From positions 62,001 through 126,000 of the forward strand of contig NZ_JARHTP010000026.1 of NCBI RefSeq assembly GCF_029223485.1: a stretch of 64,000 nt of DNA, in the 5' to 3' direction. The notes below the pieces were generated by a model. That model was given only the letters and a program-made list of their open reading frames with translations. It searched no databases and was not told where the DNA came from. This document shows positions 54,481 to 63,261 of the stretch, piece by piece. Position 1 is the first letter of the stretch; the number at the start of each line of letters is the position of its first letter. This DNA comes from Streptomyces coacervatus (GTDB lineage: Bacteria > Actinomycetota > Actinomycetes > Streptomycetales > Streptomycetaceae). The position numbers and the translations under genes were made by a program.

Positions 54481-55790
54481 GAGGACGCGAAGATCGTCTT
54501 CTTCTGGCGCTCGATCGAGGACAGCAGACTGTCGACGCCCTTGGGGTTCTGGAGGAACTTCTGCAGACCGGGCTGCATCACCGTCGAGGTGAAGTCCGGC
54601 CGGGAGTCGCGGTCCATGAACTGGGTCAGGGACTTGGCGCCCGAGATCATGTCGTACGCCTTCTTCTGCAGCGGGGTGTACGACGAGGTGTCGGCCTTGC
54701 TGGAGGCGGCCACCACACTGGAGTCGGCCTTGAGGTAGATGGCCTCGGCCGCCGGGGTGCCCAGGAACTCCAGGAGCTTGGTGACACCCGCCTTGTTCTT
54801 CGGAGCCTTGGAGACCATGAAACCGTCGGTGGGCGCCTCGACCGTGTCCTGCCCGTACGCGGAGTTGATCTCCGGGAAGGCGAAGAAGTCGAGGTCGTCG
54901 AGGTCGGCCTTGTTGGTGAACTGCTGCGCCACGAAGGAGCCCAGCAGGTACATGCCGGCCTTCTTCGACACCAGGGTCTGAGCGGCGTCCTGCCAGGTGC
55001 GGCCCATGAAGCCGTCCTGGTGGTACGGCAGCAGCTCGGACCAGTGGTCGAAGACGGCCTTGACCTTGGCGTCGGTCCAGGAGGCCTTGCCGCCCATCAG
55101 CTCGACGTGGAAGTCGTAGCCGTTGAGACGGAAGTTGATCTGGTCGAAGGTGCCCATCGCAGGCCAGGCGTCCTTGTCGCCGAAGGCGATCGGGACCAGG
55201 CCGTCCTTCTTCATCTGCTTGCAGAGGGCGACCAACTGGTCCCAGGTGGTGGGGACTTGGTAGCCGTGCTGCTGGAACACGCTCTTGCGGTAGAAGATCG
55301 CCCACGGGTACGTGTACAGCGGCACGAAGTAGTACTTGCCGTCCGCGCCCTTGCTCAGCTTCTTCATCGCGTCGGGGAAGTTGTCCCCGATCTTCGCCCA
55401 CACGTCGTCGATCGGCGAGGCGAGACCCTTGGCCGCGAAGAACTGCATGCGGTAGCCGGCGAACCAGTTGAACACGTCGTCCGGCGTGCCCTGCAGATAC
55501 GAGTTGATCTGCTCCTGGAACGTGTTGTGGTCCTTGGTGTTCACGTCGACCGTGATCCCGGACTGCTTCTTGTAGGCCGCGTAGATCTCGGCGAACGCCT
55601 TCTTCGGCACCGCGTCCGAGGCGTTGGAGCCGAGGCTCACGGTCTTCGGGTCGGACGCGGTACCGCTGCCGCCACAGGCGGACAGCAGGGGTATCCCCGC
55701 ACCCGCGAGCAGGGCTGCGCCACCCGCGCCGCGCAGCAGACTGCGGCGGCTGGGGGAGGGGAGAGAGAGACCCGAGGGGGAGAGGTCCAT
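54477..55790 (-). CDS. Extracellular sugar-binding lipoprotein
   Basis: 437 residues. A Tat-type signal with RR at 15-16 (SRRSLLRGAGGAALLAGAG) ends in the lipobox LLSAC, with Cys39 as lipid anchor. The mature part is a cluster B (MalE-like) solute-binding protein: TKDHNTFQEQINSYLQGTPD, FNWFAGYRMQ, YYFVPLYTYPWAIFYRKSVF and SFVAQQF. It would present a galactoside to the two permeases. ATG 55790 with CAGGAG about 8 bases upstream. First gene of the operon. Confidence 0.93.
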   Translation of the reverse strand: MDLSPSGLSLPSPSRRSLLRGAGGAALLAGAGIPLLSACGGSGTASDPKTVSLGSNASDAVPKKAFAEIYAAYKKQSGITVDVNTKDHNTFQEQINSYLQGTPDDVFNWFAGYRMQFFAAKGLASPIDDVWAKIGDNFPDAMKKLSKGADGKYYFVPLYTYPWAIFYRKSVFQQHGYQVPTTWDQLVALCKQMKKDGLVPIAFGDKDAWPAMGTFDQINFRLNGYDFHVELMGGKASWTDAKVKAVFDHWSELLPYHQDGFMGRTWQDAAQTLVSKKAGMYLLGSFVAQQFTNKADLDDLDFFAFPEINSAYGQDTVEAPTDGFMVSKAPKNKAGVTKLLEFLGTPAAEAIYLKADSSVVAASSKADTSSYTPLQKKAYDMISGAKSLTQFMDRDSRPDFTSTVMQPGLQKFLQNPKGVDSLLSSIERQKKTIFASS

Positions 55791-56031
55791 GTACGGCTCC
55801 TGAGGGCAGGGGTTCGGCCACAACTACGCCACGTCGAAAAAAAGTCGAAACCGACCATAAATCAACTCGACCGAACATCGTGGCGCTTATATCAGCCCTA
55901 TGTCCGGTCATGCGTCAAGAGCCGACGGGGACCTTTGTGGAAACGTGACCGATACGTTCGTGATCATTTTCGTCCGAATGATCGAACGCAAGTGCCCGAA
56001 GATGACAGTAAATGCCGGTTTCGCTCCTCCG
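55791..56031 (-). promoter_or_regulatory. Control region of the galactoside operon
   Basis: 241 bases between the binding-protein start and the copD remnant. It includes an AT-rich stretch with GTCGAAAAAAAGTCGA near 55833 and CTTATATCAGCC near 55886, the likely promoter and operator area. No regulator gene is adjacent. Confidence 0.45.
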
Positions 56032-57120
56032 CTAGGCGGAGATGCGGACCGACTTCGTCACACTGACCTGGTCGATCTCGGAGGTCCTGATCGTGGCCTT
56101 CATGGTCCAGGTCCCGGCGATGGGCAGCGTGACCGAATCCGTGCCCCAGTAGCCGCCCTGATCGGTGAGTTTCGCGTCGAGCGGGCCGATCCTCTGCGCG
56201 GGCAGGGTGAGGGAGAGCCGTAGCTCCGGAACGGTGACGATGCCGCCGTCCGGCCCGAAGACCACCGCCTGCACGGTGTTGTCGCCGACCCGGCCCGGGT
56301 CGAGGGTGATCTGCACCTTGCCGCGCGCACGGCCGACCTCGAACGGGATCGTCGTGACCGACGCGGCGGGCAGCCCGCCGGCCGTCACCGGCGCCTGCGC
56401 CGCCTCGGCCGCGGCGCGCCCCGGCAGCGTGCTGCTGAGCACGGTCGTGATCACCAGCACCACGACCCCGACGGCGACTTCGGCGAGCACACTGCGGCGC
56501 AGATTGCGGCGGCTCGTGCCTCCGGCGGTCGGGACTGCGGGTTCCTCCGCGACGCTCGCGGGCGGCCCGCCCACCGGCTCGGGCACCCGTTCCCGTACGG
56601 CCGTCTCCGCGTCCGCCGTCACCAGCCGTGCCGTCCAGCGCCGGGAGAGGCCCGCCGCCGTCAGCAGCAGCACCACCGCGGCCAGCTTGACGAGCAACAG
56701 GCGCCCGTACGTCGTCCCCGTCAGCGCGCTCCAGGAGCCCAGGCCCCGCCAGGACTGGTAGACGCCGGTGCCGACCAGGACGGCCACGGAGGCGAAGGCG
56801 ATCCGCGAGAAACGGGCCACGGCGGCCGCAGGGAGGTCCGTGCGCTGCAGCAGGACCAGCAGGGCCGTGAGGCCGCCCAGCCAGACCGCCATGGCCAGCA
56901 GGTGCAGCACGGAGGACAGCATCGCCAGGGGCACCTGGATACCCGCCGAGGCATGCTCGGAGACGGCCCAGGTGAGCGCGAGGGCGACGGCCAGGGCGGT
57001 ACCGGCGGCGAGGAGCGGACGCGGCCATGCGTCGCGTTTGCGCAGTCGTACGGCGAACGCGGCGGTGATCAGCAGCAGGGCGAGCCGGGCCAGCAGGGCC
57101 AGCCCGGGGCGGCTCGTGAG
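56032..57120 (-). pseudogene. copD-type copper resistance gene lacking its 5' end
   Basis: The frame encodes the later membrane segments of a CopD domain (SRPGLALLARLALLLITAAF, ALTWAVSEHASAG, LHLLAMAVWLGGLTALLVLL, ALTGTTYGRLLLVKL), a linker and a C-terminal periplasmic domain (GRARGKVQITLDPGRVGDNT ... IRTSEIDQVSVTKS). The coding pattern continues upstream of the first possible start (GTG 56934) to about 57120, but there is no ATG or GTG there before a stop at 57232, and the usual CopC part and first membrane segments are absent. A short protein could still be made from 56934. Best read as 5'-truncated. Confidence 0.7.
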
Positions 57121-57353
57121 GGTGCGGCTGTGGACCTGATCCTCGGCGATGCGTTCAAGGACCTGACGAAGAAGCCGGACGCCGACAGGGCACTGGCCGC
57201 GCTGGCCAACCCTCAGCCGACGCCCACGTCTTCAACGAAGAGCTGCTGAGTGCGCCTTCGCGCCTTAGGGGTGCGGTTGTAGTGCGACTGCGGGTCCGTT
57301 GTGGCTGGTCGCGCCCACGCGGCGGAGCCGCAAATCGACACAGCCCCGCGCCC
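57121..57353 (+). other. Deletion-junction region with a coding-like fragment
   Basis: 57127-57213 on the plus strand has strong Streptomyces codon bias and reads VDLILGDAFKDLTKKPDADR then ALAALAN; the bias then continues in another frame (ADAHVFNEELLSA). It resembles a frameshifted 3' end of a plus-strand gene whose front is missing. The remainder (57250-57353) is a GC-rich intergenic repeat-like segment next to upp. Confidence 0.45.
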
Positions 57354-57989
57354 CTATTCGGCTGCGCCGTAAAGGCGATCCCCCGCATCCCCCAGCCCCG
57401 GCACGATGTACCCGTGCTCGTTCAGCCGCTCATCGACGGCCGCCGTCACCACGGTCACCGGCGTACCCGCCAACTCCCGCTCCATGACCTCAACGCCCTC
57501 CGGGGCAGCCAGAAGCACGACGGCAGTCACATCATCCGCACCGCGCTTGATCAGCTCCTGGATCGCCGCGACCAGCGTGCCGCCGGTGGCCAGCATCGGG
57601 TCGAGGACGTACACCTGGCGGCCGGAGAGGTCCTCGGGCATACGGGAGGCGTACGTGGAAGCCTGCAGCGTCTCCTCGTTGCGGACCATGCCCAGGAAGC
57701 CCACCTCGGCGGTCGGCAGCAGCCGGACCATGCCGTCCAGCATGCCCAGGCCGGCCCGCAGGATCGGCACCACCAGGGGGCGCGGGTGGGAGAGCTTGAC
57801 GCCGGTGGTGGGAGAGACCGGGGTCAGGATGTCGACGGCCTCGGTGCGCACGTCGCGGGTGGCCTCGTAGGCGAGCAGGGTGACCAGCTCGTCGGCCAGA
57901 CGGCGGAAGGTCGCGGAGTCGGTGCGCTGGTCGCGCAGGGTGGTGAGCTTGTGGGCGACCAGAGGGTGGTCGACGACGTGGAGACGCAT
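57354..57989 (-). CDS. upp: Uracil phosphoribosyltransferase
   Basis: 211 residues. Salvages uracil with PRPP to UMP. MRLHVVDHPLVAHKLTTLRD at the N-terminus, VPILRAGLGMLDGM, the PRPP loop YVLDPMLATGGT and the uracil-binding end HGYIVPGLGDAGDRLYG are all typical. Normal length. Monocistronic; the copD remnant lies downstream. Confidence 0.97.
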   Translation of the reverse strand: MRLHVVDHPLVAHKLTTLRDQRTDSATFRRLADELVTLLAYEATRDVRTEAVDILTPVSPTTGVKLSHPRPLVVPILRAGLGMLDGMVRLLPTAEVGFLGMVRNEETLQASTYASRMPEDLSGRQVYVLDPMLATGGTLVAAIQELIKRGADDVTAVVLLAAPEGVEVMERELAGTPVTVVTAAVDERLNEHGYIVPGLGDAGDRLYGAAE

Positions 57990-58085
57990 GCCCTAACAGT
58001 AACCGCGCCCCCGAGACCGTTGCGCTGGCATCAAACCGCCCATCAGAGGGAAAGTGGGAGGAACGGACCGGGGGGTGGTGTGCCT

Positions 58086-58280
58086 ATGCCTGACCTGCCT
58101 GAGCGCGAAGCCCGCGAGGACTCGCCGTCGGCCGAGACCGACGCCGAGCGCCGGCGCCGCAGGGCCCAGTTCCTGCGTGATCTCGCCGAAGCCCGTGAGC
58201 TGAGGGACCGTGTCCAGCCCCGGCGCGCCAAGACCGCCCGGCTGCGCCACGCCATGCGCATGCGCACCTTCCGCTGGTAG
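58086..58280 (+). CDS. Small conserved basic protein
   Basis: 64 residues: an acidic start (MPDLPEREAREDSPSAETDA) and a highly basic helical remainder (RRRRRAQFLRDLAEARELRD ... RRAKTARLRHAMRMRTFRW). It is divergent from upp and resembles small conserved Streptomyces proteins of unknown role. The strongly helical basic part could bind nucleic acid. Confidence 0.65.
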   Translation: MPDLPEREAREDSPSAETDAERRRRRAQFLRDLAEARELRDRVQPRRAKTARLRHAMRMRTFRW

Positions 58281-58519
58281 CTACGGCCCGACTCGGGACG
58301 CGCGTAAGGGCGACCCGTTGCATGCAGACGCCGATCGCCGCGTACGATCCCGCTCGTGGTCGATCAAAACCGGCGGACACAGGGTGCCGAAGACGTCCCC
58401 TGAACGCCTTGTTTCTGCCACGATTCCGAGTGGGTGGGGCTCGGAGCACGCTCTCCCCGCCCAGGACTCCGCCGGGGGGACCTCCAACCGGCACGCCTAA
58501 GACCAGTGGGAGAGTCACG

Positions 58520-59047
58520 GTGTACTTCGCCGCACTGCTCGCGCGCACCGAAGACGGGTGGGAAGCGAGCGACACAGAGCTCGACGATGTGGAGACCCTG
58601 TCGGACCTGGCCGATCTCGCCCGGGAGGCCTCGCCCGAGGACGACACGGTTCTCGTACTGATCGAGCAGGAAGAAACGTGGTTCGGCGTCGTCCGTATCG
58701 ACGGCGAGGACGACCCTCGTATCTATGTCTCGGACGCCGCCGCCGCTGCCCGCAGCAGTTACGGCGAGATCCTGCTCACCGACGAACTGCTCGGAAGGGA
58801 GCCCGGCGACGACGACGCCGACCTGGACTCCCTCGACCTCGACGGCACGGAGGACGGTGAGGACGAGGACGACGGCGACGAGGACGGCTCGTCCGCCGAG
58901 TCCGTGCCGCACAGCCCCGTCGGCGACGCCGAGATCCTCGACGACCTCGGTGTCAGCGCCAAGGAGCTGCGCAGCTTGGACGAGGACGCCCTGAACACGA
59001 TCGCCGAGGCCCTGGGCGCCTCGGAGGTCCTGGAGACCGTCCGCTGA
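58520..59047 (+). CDS. tRNA adenosine deaminase-associated protein
   Basis: 175 residues. MYFAALLARTEDGWEASDTE, then a long acidic segment (DDDADLDSLDLDGTEDGEDE) and a C-terminal helical domain (ILDDLGVSAKELRSLDEDAL). This matches the family found next to tadA in actinobacteria. The GTG at 58520 is preceded by GGGAGA. It ends where the tadA frame begins, so the two are probably coupled. Role unproven; a partner or chaperone of TadA is the usual suggestion. Confidence 0.85.
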   Translation: MYFAALLARTEDGWEASDTELDDVETLSDLADLAREASPEDDTVLVLIEQEETWFGVVRIDGEDDPRIYVSDAAAAARSSYGEILLTDELLGREPGDDDADLDSLDLDGTEDGEDEDDGDEDGSSAESVPHSPVGDAEILDDLGVSAKELRSLDEDALNTIAEALGASEVLETVR

Positions 59048-59106
59048 CCGCTGCAGCGACCGCAGGAGGCACCCCCGACCCGGTACGCGACCGCTGGCGG
59101 GCCGCG

Positions 59107-59538
59107 ATGCGGCTCGCCCTGGACGAGGCCGGACGGGCCGGCCGGGGCGGGGACGTCCCGGTCGGCGCCGTCGTCCTGGCCCCGGACGGTACGACGGTGC
59201 TCGCGGCCGGGCACAACGAGCGCGAGGCCACCGGCGATCCGACGGCGCACGCCGAGGTCCTCGCGATCCGCCGGGCCGCGGCCGCCCTCGGGGAGTGGCG
59301 GCTGACCGGCTGCACGCTCGTCGTCACGCTGGAGCCCTGCACGATGTGCGCGGGCGCGATCGTGCAGTCCCGCGTGGACCGAGTCGTCTACGGCGCCCGC
59401 GACGAGAAGGCCGGCGCGGCCGGCTCCCTCTGGGACGTCGTCCGCGACCGGAGGCTCAACCACCGCCCCGAGGTCGTCGAGGGCGTACTCGCCGAGGAGT
59501 GCGCGCGCATCCTCACCGACTTCTTCCGTTCCCGCTGA
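59107..59538 (+). CDS. tadA: tRNA-specific adenosine deaminase
   Basis: 143 residues from ATG 59107. Converts the wobble adenosine of tRNA-Arg(ACG) to inosine. Zinc site: His48 and Glu50 in TAHAEV, Cys78 and Cys81 in LEPCTMC; GDVPVGAVV and GARDEKAGAAGS are TadA signatures. Coding-type sequence continues upstream to 59044, where a CTG overlaps the stop of the preceding gene (CTGA), so a non-standard start giving 164 residues is possible. Confidence 0.93.
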   Translation: MRLALDEAGRAGRGGDVPVGAVVLAPDGTTVLAAGHNEREATGDPTAHAEVLAIRRAAAALGEWRLTGCTLVVTLEPCTMCAGAIVQSRVDRVVYGARDEKAGAAGSLWDVVRDRRLNHRPEVVEGVLAEECARILTDFFRSR

Positions 59539-59606
59539 ACACGCTGGATACCGACCCCCGAATACCGATTTCAGAGCACCACCCGGCGTGCTGTAAGGTC
59601 TCCCTC

Positions 59607-59691
59607 GGTAGCGTGTCCGAGCGGCCGAAGGAGCTCGCCTCGAAAGCGAGTGTGGCGCAAGTCACCGAGGGTTCAAATCCCTCCGCTACCG
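59607..59691 (+). tRNA. tRNA-Ser(CGA)
   Basis: Class II tRNA with acceptor GGTAGCG/CGCTACC, anticodon loop CTCGAAA giving CGA, a variable arm and TTCAAAT T-loop, discriminator G, no encoded CCA. TAAGGT about 10 bases upstream is a probable -10 box. Confidence 0.96.
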
Positions 59692-59697
59692 CTTTGA

Positions 59698-59727
59698 GAA
59701 GGGCCTCGTCGAAAGACGGGGCCCTTC
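59698..59727 (+). terminator. Terminator after tRNA-Ser(CGA)
   Basis: GAAGGGCCTCGTC, loop GAAA, GACGGGGCCCTTC, directly downstream of the tRNA. Confidence 0.8.
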
Positions 59728-59774
59728 GTGCGATCATGTGCCGTCGTTGGGCAAAAGTGACTCGGGAGGCCGCG

Positions 59775-59951
59775 ATGGCGGTGAATGCCAAGAAGATCGC
59801 CGTCTATGTGCTCGTGGTCTTCGCGCTGTACGTGATCGTCACAGACCCGGCCAAGGCGGCCGACTACGTCCAGATAGGGTTCGAGGGCATCTCGGACGCC
59901 GCCAAGGCCATAGGCGACTTCTTCACCTGGCTCGCCAACGGCGCCCACTAG
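59775..59951 (+). CDS. Small single-pass membrane protein
   Basis: 58 residues. A short basic start (MAVNAKK), one membrane segment (IAVYVLVVFALYVIV) and an amphipathic C-terminal helix (QIGFEGISDAAKAIGDFFTW). GGGAGG lies before the ATG. Similar short proteins are conserved near tadA in Streptomyces; function unknown. Confidence 0.7.
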   Translation: MAVNAKKIAVYVLVVFALYVIVTDPAKAADYVQIGFEGISDAAKAIGDFFTWLANGAH

Positions 59952-59977
59952 ACCCGTAGACCCGGCTGGGAGCGCAC

Positions 59978-60271
59978 ATGATCCGCCATCTCGTCCTCTT
60001 CAAGCTCGACGAGGGCGTCGAGCGGGACGACCCGCGCGTCCTGGAGGGCGTCGATGCCTTCCGGTCGCTGGACGGGAAGATCCCCGAGATCCGCTTCTGG
60101 GAGCTGGGCTGGAACCTCAGCGACCGCCCCATCGCGTACGACTTCGCCATCAACTCCGGCTTCGACGACACGGCCGCGCTGCGGCGCTACGTCGAGCACC
60201 CGGAGCACCAGGCGGGCGTGACGCTGTGGAAGGAGTTCTCCACCTGGGTGATCGCCGACTACGAGTACTGA
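59978..60271 (+). CDS. Dabb family (stress-responsive alpha/beta-barrel) protein
   Basis: 97 residues. MIRHLVLFKLDEGVERDD, then SLDGKIPEIRFWELGWNLS and a conserved YVEHPEHQ with LWKEFSTWVIADYEY. This is the dimeric ferredoxin-like Dabb fold. Some members are cyclases or monooxygenase-like enzymes, most have no known substrate. The terminator at 60286-60314 follows. Confidence 0.88.
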   Translation: MIRHLVLFKLDEGVERDDPRVLEGVDAFRSLDGKIPEIRFWELGWNLSDRPIAYDFAINSGFDDTAALRRYVEHPEHQAGVTLWKEFSTWVIADYEY

Positions 60272-60285
60272 GCCGGACCCCGCCG

Positions 60286-60314
60286 GGGCCCTGCGCCGAA
60301 AAGGCGCAGGGCCC
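60286..60314 (+). terminator. Terminator after the Dabb gene
   Basis: GGGCCCTGCGCC, loop GAAAA, GGCGCAGGGCCC followed by TTAT. Confidence 0.85.
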
Positions 60315-60487
60315 TTATGCGTTCAATGGGTCTTAAACCCCAACTTGCCCTCAACACGGCGTTATGCGGTGCTTGCACACAGTGCACATCTCTTGTGATG
60401 CTATGACCGCTTTTGCCGAATGCATTGAACGCGTGGGCCGTGTTGGCTGCGTCGACCGCGTTGACCGATTGCGAGGTGGAGTTGACC

Positions 60488-61336
60488 GTGCCGGCCAGTA
60501 CTGCGCCTCAAGCACCGCCCCTGGAAGCCCCTCCGGCCCCACCGGCCCCACCGGAGGCCGTACCGCCGCGCAGCCGCGGCGCCGACACCAGGGCGCTCAC
60601 ACAGGTGCTCTTCGGCGAACTCAAGGGGCTCGGGCCCGGCACACCGGAGCACAACCGGGTGCGCGGGGCACTGATCGAGGCCAACCTCCCGCTGGTGCGC
60701 TACGCAGCCGCCCGCTTCCGCTCCCGCAACGAGCCGATGGAGGACGTGATCCAGGTCGGCACCATCGGGCTCATCAACGCGATCGACCGCTTCGACCCGG
60801 ACCGGGGCGTGCAGTTCCCGACCTTCGCGATGCCGACCGTCGTGGGCGAGATCAAGCGGTACTTCCGCGACAACGTCCGCACGGTCCATGTCCCGCGCCG
60901 TCTGCACGAGCTGTGGGTGCAGGTCAACAGCGCGACCGAGGACCTGACGACGTCCTTCGGGCGCACCCCGACCACCTCCGAGATCGCCGAACGGCTGCGC
61001 ATCACCGAGGAGGAGGTGCTCTCCTGCATCGAGGCCGGCCGGTCGTACCACGCGACCTCCCTGGAGGCCGCCCAGGAGGGCGACGGACTGCCCGGGCTCC
61101 TCGACCGGCTCGGTTACGAGGACCCGGCCCTGGACGGCGTCGAGCACCGCGACCTCGTCCGCCATCTCCTCGTACAACTCCCGGAACGGGAACAGAGAAT
61201 CCTGCTGCTGCGCTACTACAGCAACCTCACGCAGTCGCAGATCAGTGCGGAACTCGGCGTCTCCCAGATGCATGTCTCACGGCTACTCGCGCGTAGCTTC
61301 CAGCGACTGCGATCCGCAAACAGGATCGAGGCGTAA
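60488..61336 (+). CDS. sigF: Alternative sigma factor SigF (SigB/F/G family)
   Basis: 282 residues. A Pro/Ala-rich start (about 1-38) precedes regions 2-4 of a group 3 sigma factor: LPLVRYAAARFRSRNEPMED, VQFPTFAMPTVVGEIKRYFR, RLHELWVQVNSATEDLT and the region 4 helix-turn-helix LTQSQISAELGVSQMHVSRL. The sequence closely matches what I remember of Streptomyces SigF, which is needed for late spore maturation. GTG 60488 with GGAG 6-7 bases upstream. No anti-sigma gene is adjacent. Confidence 0.9.
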   Translation: MPASTAPQAPPLEAPPAPPAPPEAVPPRSRGADTRALTQVLFGELKGLGPGTPEHNRVRGALIEANLPLVRYAAARFRSRNEPMEDVIQVGTIGLINAIDRFDPDRGVQFPTFAMPTVVGEIKRYFRDNVRTVHVPRRLHELWVQVNSATEDLTTSFGRTPTTSEIAERLRITEEEVLSCIEAGRSYHATSLEAAQEGDGLPGLLDRLGYEDPALDGVEHRDLVRHLLVQLPEREQRILLLRYYSNLTQSQISAELGVSQMHVSRLLARSFQRLRSANRIEA

Positions 61337-61430
61337 CCGGCAAGAGCGAATCGCTCACCAGGGCTGTTCCCGACGGTTCTGCGCCGAAAAACGCTCAGAC
61401 CCCCTTTTTCCAGGGCTGATTCACATCTCG

Positions 61431-61470
61431 CATGTCGACATGTCACTACAGCGTGTTGCCGACATGTGAC
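61431..61470 (+). promoter_or_regulatory. Repeated GACATGT motif before sigN
   Basis: The palindrome CATGTCGACATG at 61431-61442 overlaps GACATGTCAC (61437), which recurs as GACATGTGAC at 61461, 24 bp away. It lies in the 246-bp spacer between sigF and sigN and is a candidate operator for the sigN promoter. Confidence 0.45.
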
Positions 61471-61582
61471 ATTCTTCCCCAAGCGCGTTTGCCGTGGCTT
61501 CGGCTCCGGTATTCAGGTGAAGGCTGAACTCCTCACCAGGGGAGCATCGGCCGCGACCGTCCCGCGACCCAGAGGGGGTGGC

Positions 61583-62485
61583 ATGTCCGCAGTCCAGGGC
61601 AGCTCCAAGGTGCTCACGCTCACGAAGAGCGAATCCGCGCCCGCCGACGCCGTGCTCGACGAAGCTCCGGTGCTGGAGGCCCCCGAGGCCCCGGCTCTCC
61701 CCGCCCCGGAGACCATCGACACCGCCATCGACACCCGCACCCTGTCCCGCTCCCTTTTCCTGCGGCTCGCCGCACTCGACGAGAACAGCCCCGAGCGCGC
61801 GTACGTCCGGGACACCCTCATCGAACTCAACCTCCCGCTGGTGCGCTACGCGGCCGCCCGCTTCCGCTCGCGCAACGAGCCGATGGAGGACATCGTCCAG
61901 GTCGGCACCATCGGCCTGATCAAGGCGATCGACCGCTTCGACTGCGAACGGGGCGTGGAGTTCCCGACGTTCGCGATGCCGACGGTGGTCGGCGAGATCA
62001 AGCGGTTCTTCCGCGACACCTCGTGGTCGGTGCGCGTCCCGCGCCGGCTGCAGGAGCTGCGTCTGGCCCTCACCAAGGCCAGCGACGAGCTCTCCCAGAA
62101 GCTGGACCGCTCCCCGACCGTCCCCGAACTCGCCGCCGTGCTCGGCGTCTCCGAGGAGGACGTGGTCGACGGCCTCGCGGTCGGCAACGCGTACACGGCC
62201 TCCTCGCTGGACTCCCCGGCCCCCGAGGACGACGGCGGCGAGGGCTCCCTCGCGGACCGCCTCGGCTACGAGGACACCGCCCTGGAGGGCGTCGAGTACC
62301 GCGAGTCCCTCAAGCCGCTGCTGGCCAAACTCCCGCCCCGCGAGCGGCAGATCATCATGCTCCGCTTCTTCGCCAACATGACCCAGTCGCAGATCGGCGA
62401 GGAGGTCGGCATCTCCCAGATGCACGTCTCCCGGCTGCTGACCCGGACGCTGGCGCAGCTGCGGGAGGGGCTCATCTCCGACTGA
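61583..62485 (+). CDS. sigN: Alternative sigma factor, SigF/SigN type
   Basis: 300 residues. A Pro/Glu-rich start (1-45), then the same core as SigF (LPLVRYAAARFRSRNEPMED, FPTFAMPTVVGEIKRFFRDT, MTQSQIGEEVGISQMHVSRL). It is clearly a tandem paralogue of the preceding sigF gene. By position I assign sigN, which in S. coelicolor neighbours sigF and acts in the subapical stem of aerial hyphae. AGAGGGGG lies before the ATG. Confidence 0.8.
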   Translation: MSAVQGSSKVLTLTKSESAPADAVLDEAPVLEAPEAPALPAPETIDTAIDTRTLSRSLFLRLAALDENSPERAYVRDTLIELNLPLVRYAAARFRSRNEPMEDIVQVGTIGLIKAIDRFDCERGVEFPTFAMPTVVGEIKRFFRDTSWSVRVPRRLQELRLALTKASDELSQKLDRSPTVPELAAVLGVSEEDVVDGLAVGNAYTASSLDSPAPEDDGGEGSLADRLGYEDTALEGVEYRESLKPLLAKLPPRERQIIMLRFFANMTQSQIGEEVGISQMHVSRLLTRTLAQLREGLISD

Positions 62486-62544
62486 TCCTCCTCAGGAGTC
62501 GTCTGAGGGTTCCTATTTGACGGAGCGTCAGCCACCATGGCGCG

Positions 62545-63234
62545 ATGCTTCGGACGACATGGACACGTGGCCGTCGAGGCACCCTGATCGGTGCGTCGGC
62601 GGCCGTCGTCTGTCTGGGCGCCGCACTGGCTGCCTGCGGGGGCGACGGGCGTGAGGGATACGTCGCCACCGGCTCGGTGGGCGGTGCGCCTCAGACGTCG
62701 GGTACGGCAGCGGCGCCCACGGGCGGGGTGACCCTGGTACCGCTGGACGGCGGCCCGGAGAACGGCGGCTCCTCCGCGGGGAGCGGCAATGCGGTGAGCG
62801 GCCCCGAGGCGGGGGCGGGCGCGAGCGCCGGTCCGGCCGCCCCTTCGGCCGACGGCGCCAAGTCCGGTCGTACGACACCCGGTTCACCGTCTCCGACACC
62901 GACTGCAAGTCGTACGACACCTGTCGGCCCCGCGGCCCTGACCTGGAGCGACCCCACCCGCAAGGCCACGGACAAGCGATGGTGCGAGGACGTGACCCTC
63001 GTCTTCGCCAACTCCGGGGGCACGGCGGTGCGTTCCGGCACGGTGGCCTTCGGGACGCACATCATCGGTGCGCTCGGCATCGACTGGGGGACGGTCGAGT
63101 CGACCGCCGCGCTTCCGGCGCCGATCGGGGCCGGCGCACGGAAGAAGAAGACCTGGACGGTGTGCGTCGACGAGTGGCGCGTGCCGCTCGGCATGCACAT
63201 CGAGACGCGGGACGTCGCCGTCCAGTGGAAGTAG
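62545..63234 (+). CDS. Secreted lipoprotein of unknown function
   Basis: 229 residues. Signal peptide with basic start (MLRTTWTRGRRG), hydrophobic core and lipobox LAAC (Cys31). A long Gly/Ser/Ala/Pro linker (about 40-128) leads to a compact domain: WCEDVTLVFANSGGTAVRSG, FGTHIIGALGIDWGTV and a closing CVDEWRVPLGMHIETRDV. It looks like an immunoglobulin-like or CARDB-type beta domain. Conserved in Streptomyces, role unknown. Confidence 0.8.
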   Translation: MLRTTWTRGRRGTLIGASAAVVCLGAALAACGGDGREGYVATGSVGGAPQTSGTAAAPTGGVTLVPLDGGPENGGSSAGSGNAVSGPEAGAGASAGPAAPSADGAKSGRTTPGSPSPTPTASRTTPVGPAALTWSDPTRKATDKRWCEDVTLVFANSGGTAVRSGTVAFGTHIIGALGIDWGTVESTAALPAPIGAGARKKKTWTVCVDEWRVPLGMHIETRDVAVQWK

Positions 63235-63261
63235 CGATTCGCCTGAAGCGGCGATTCGCTT

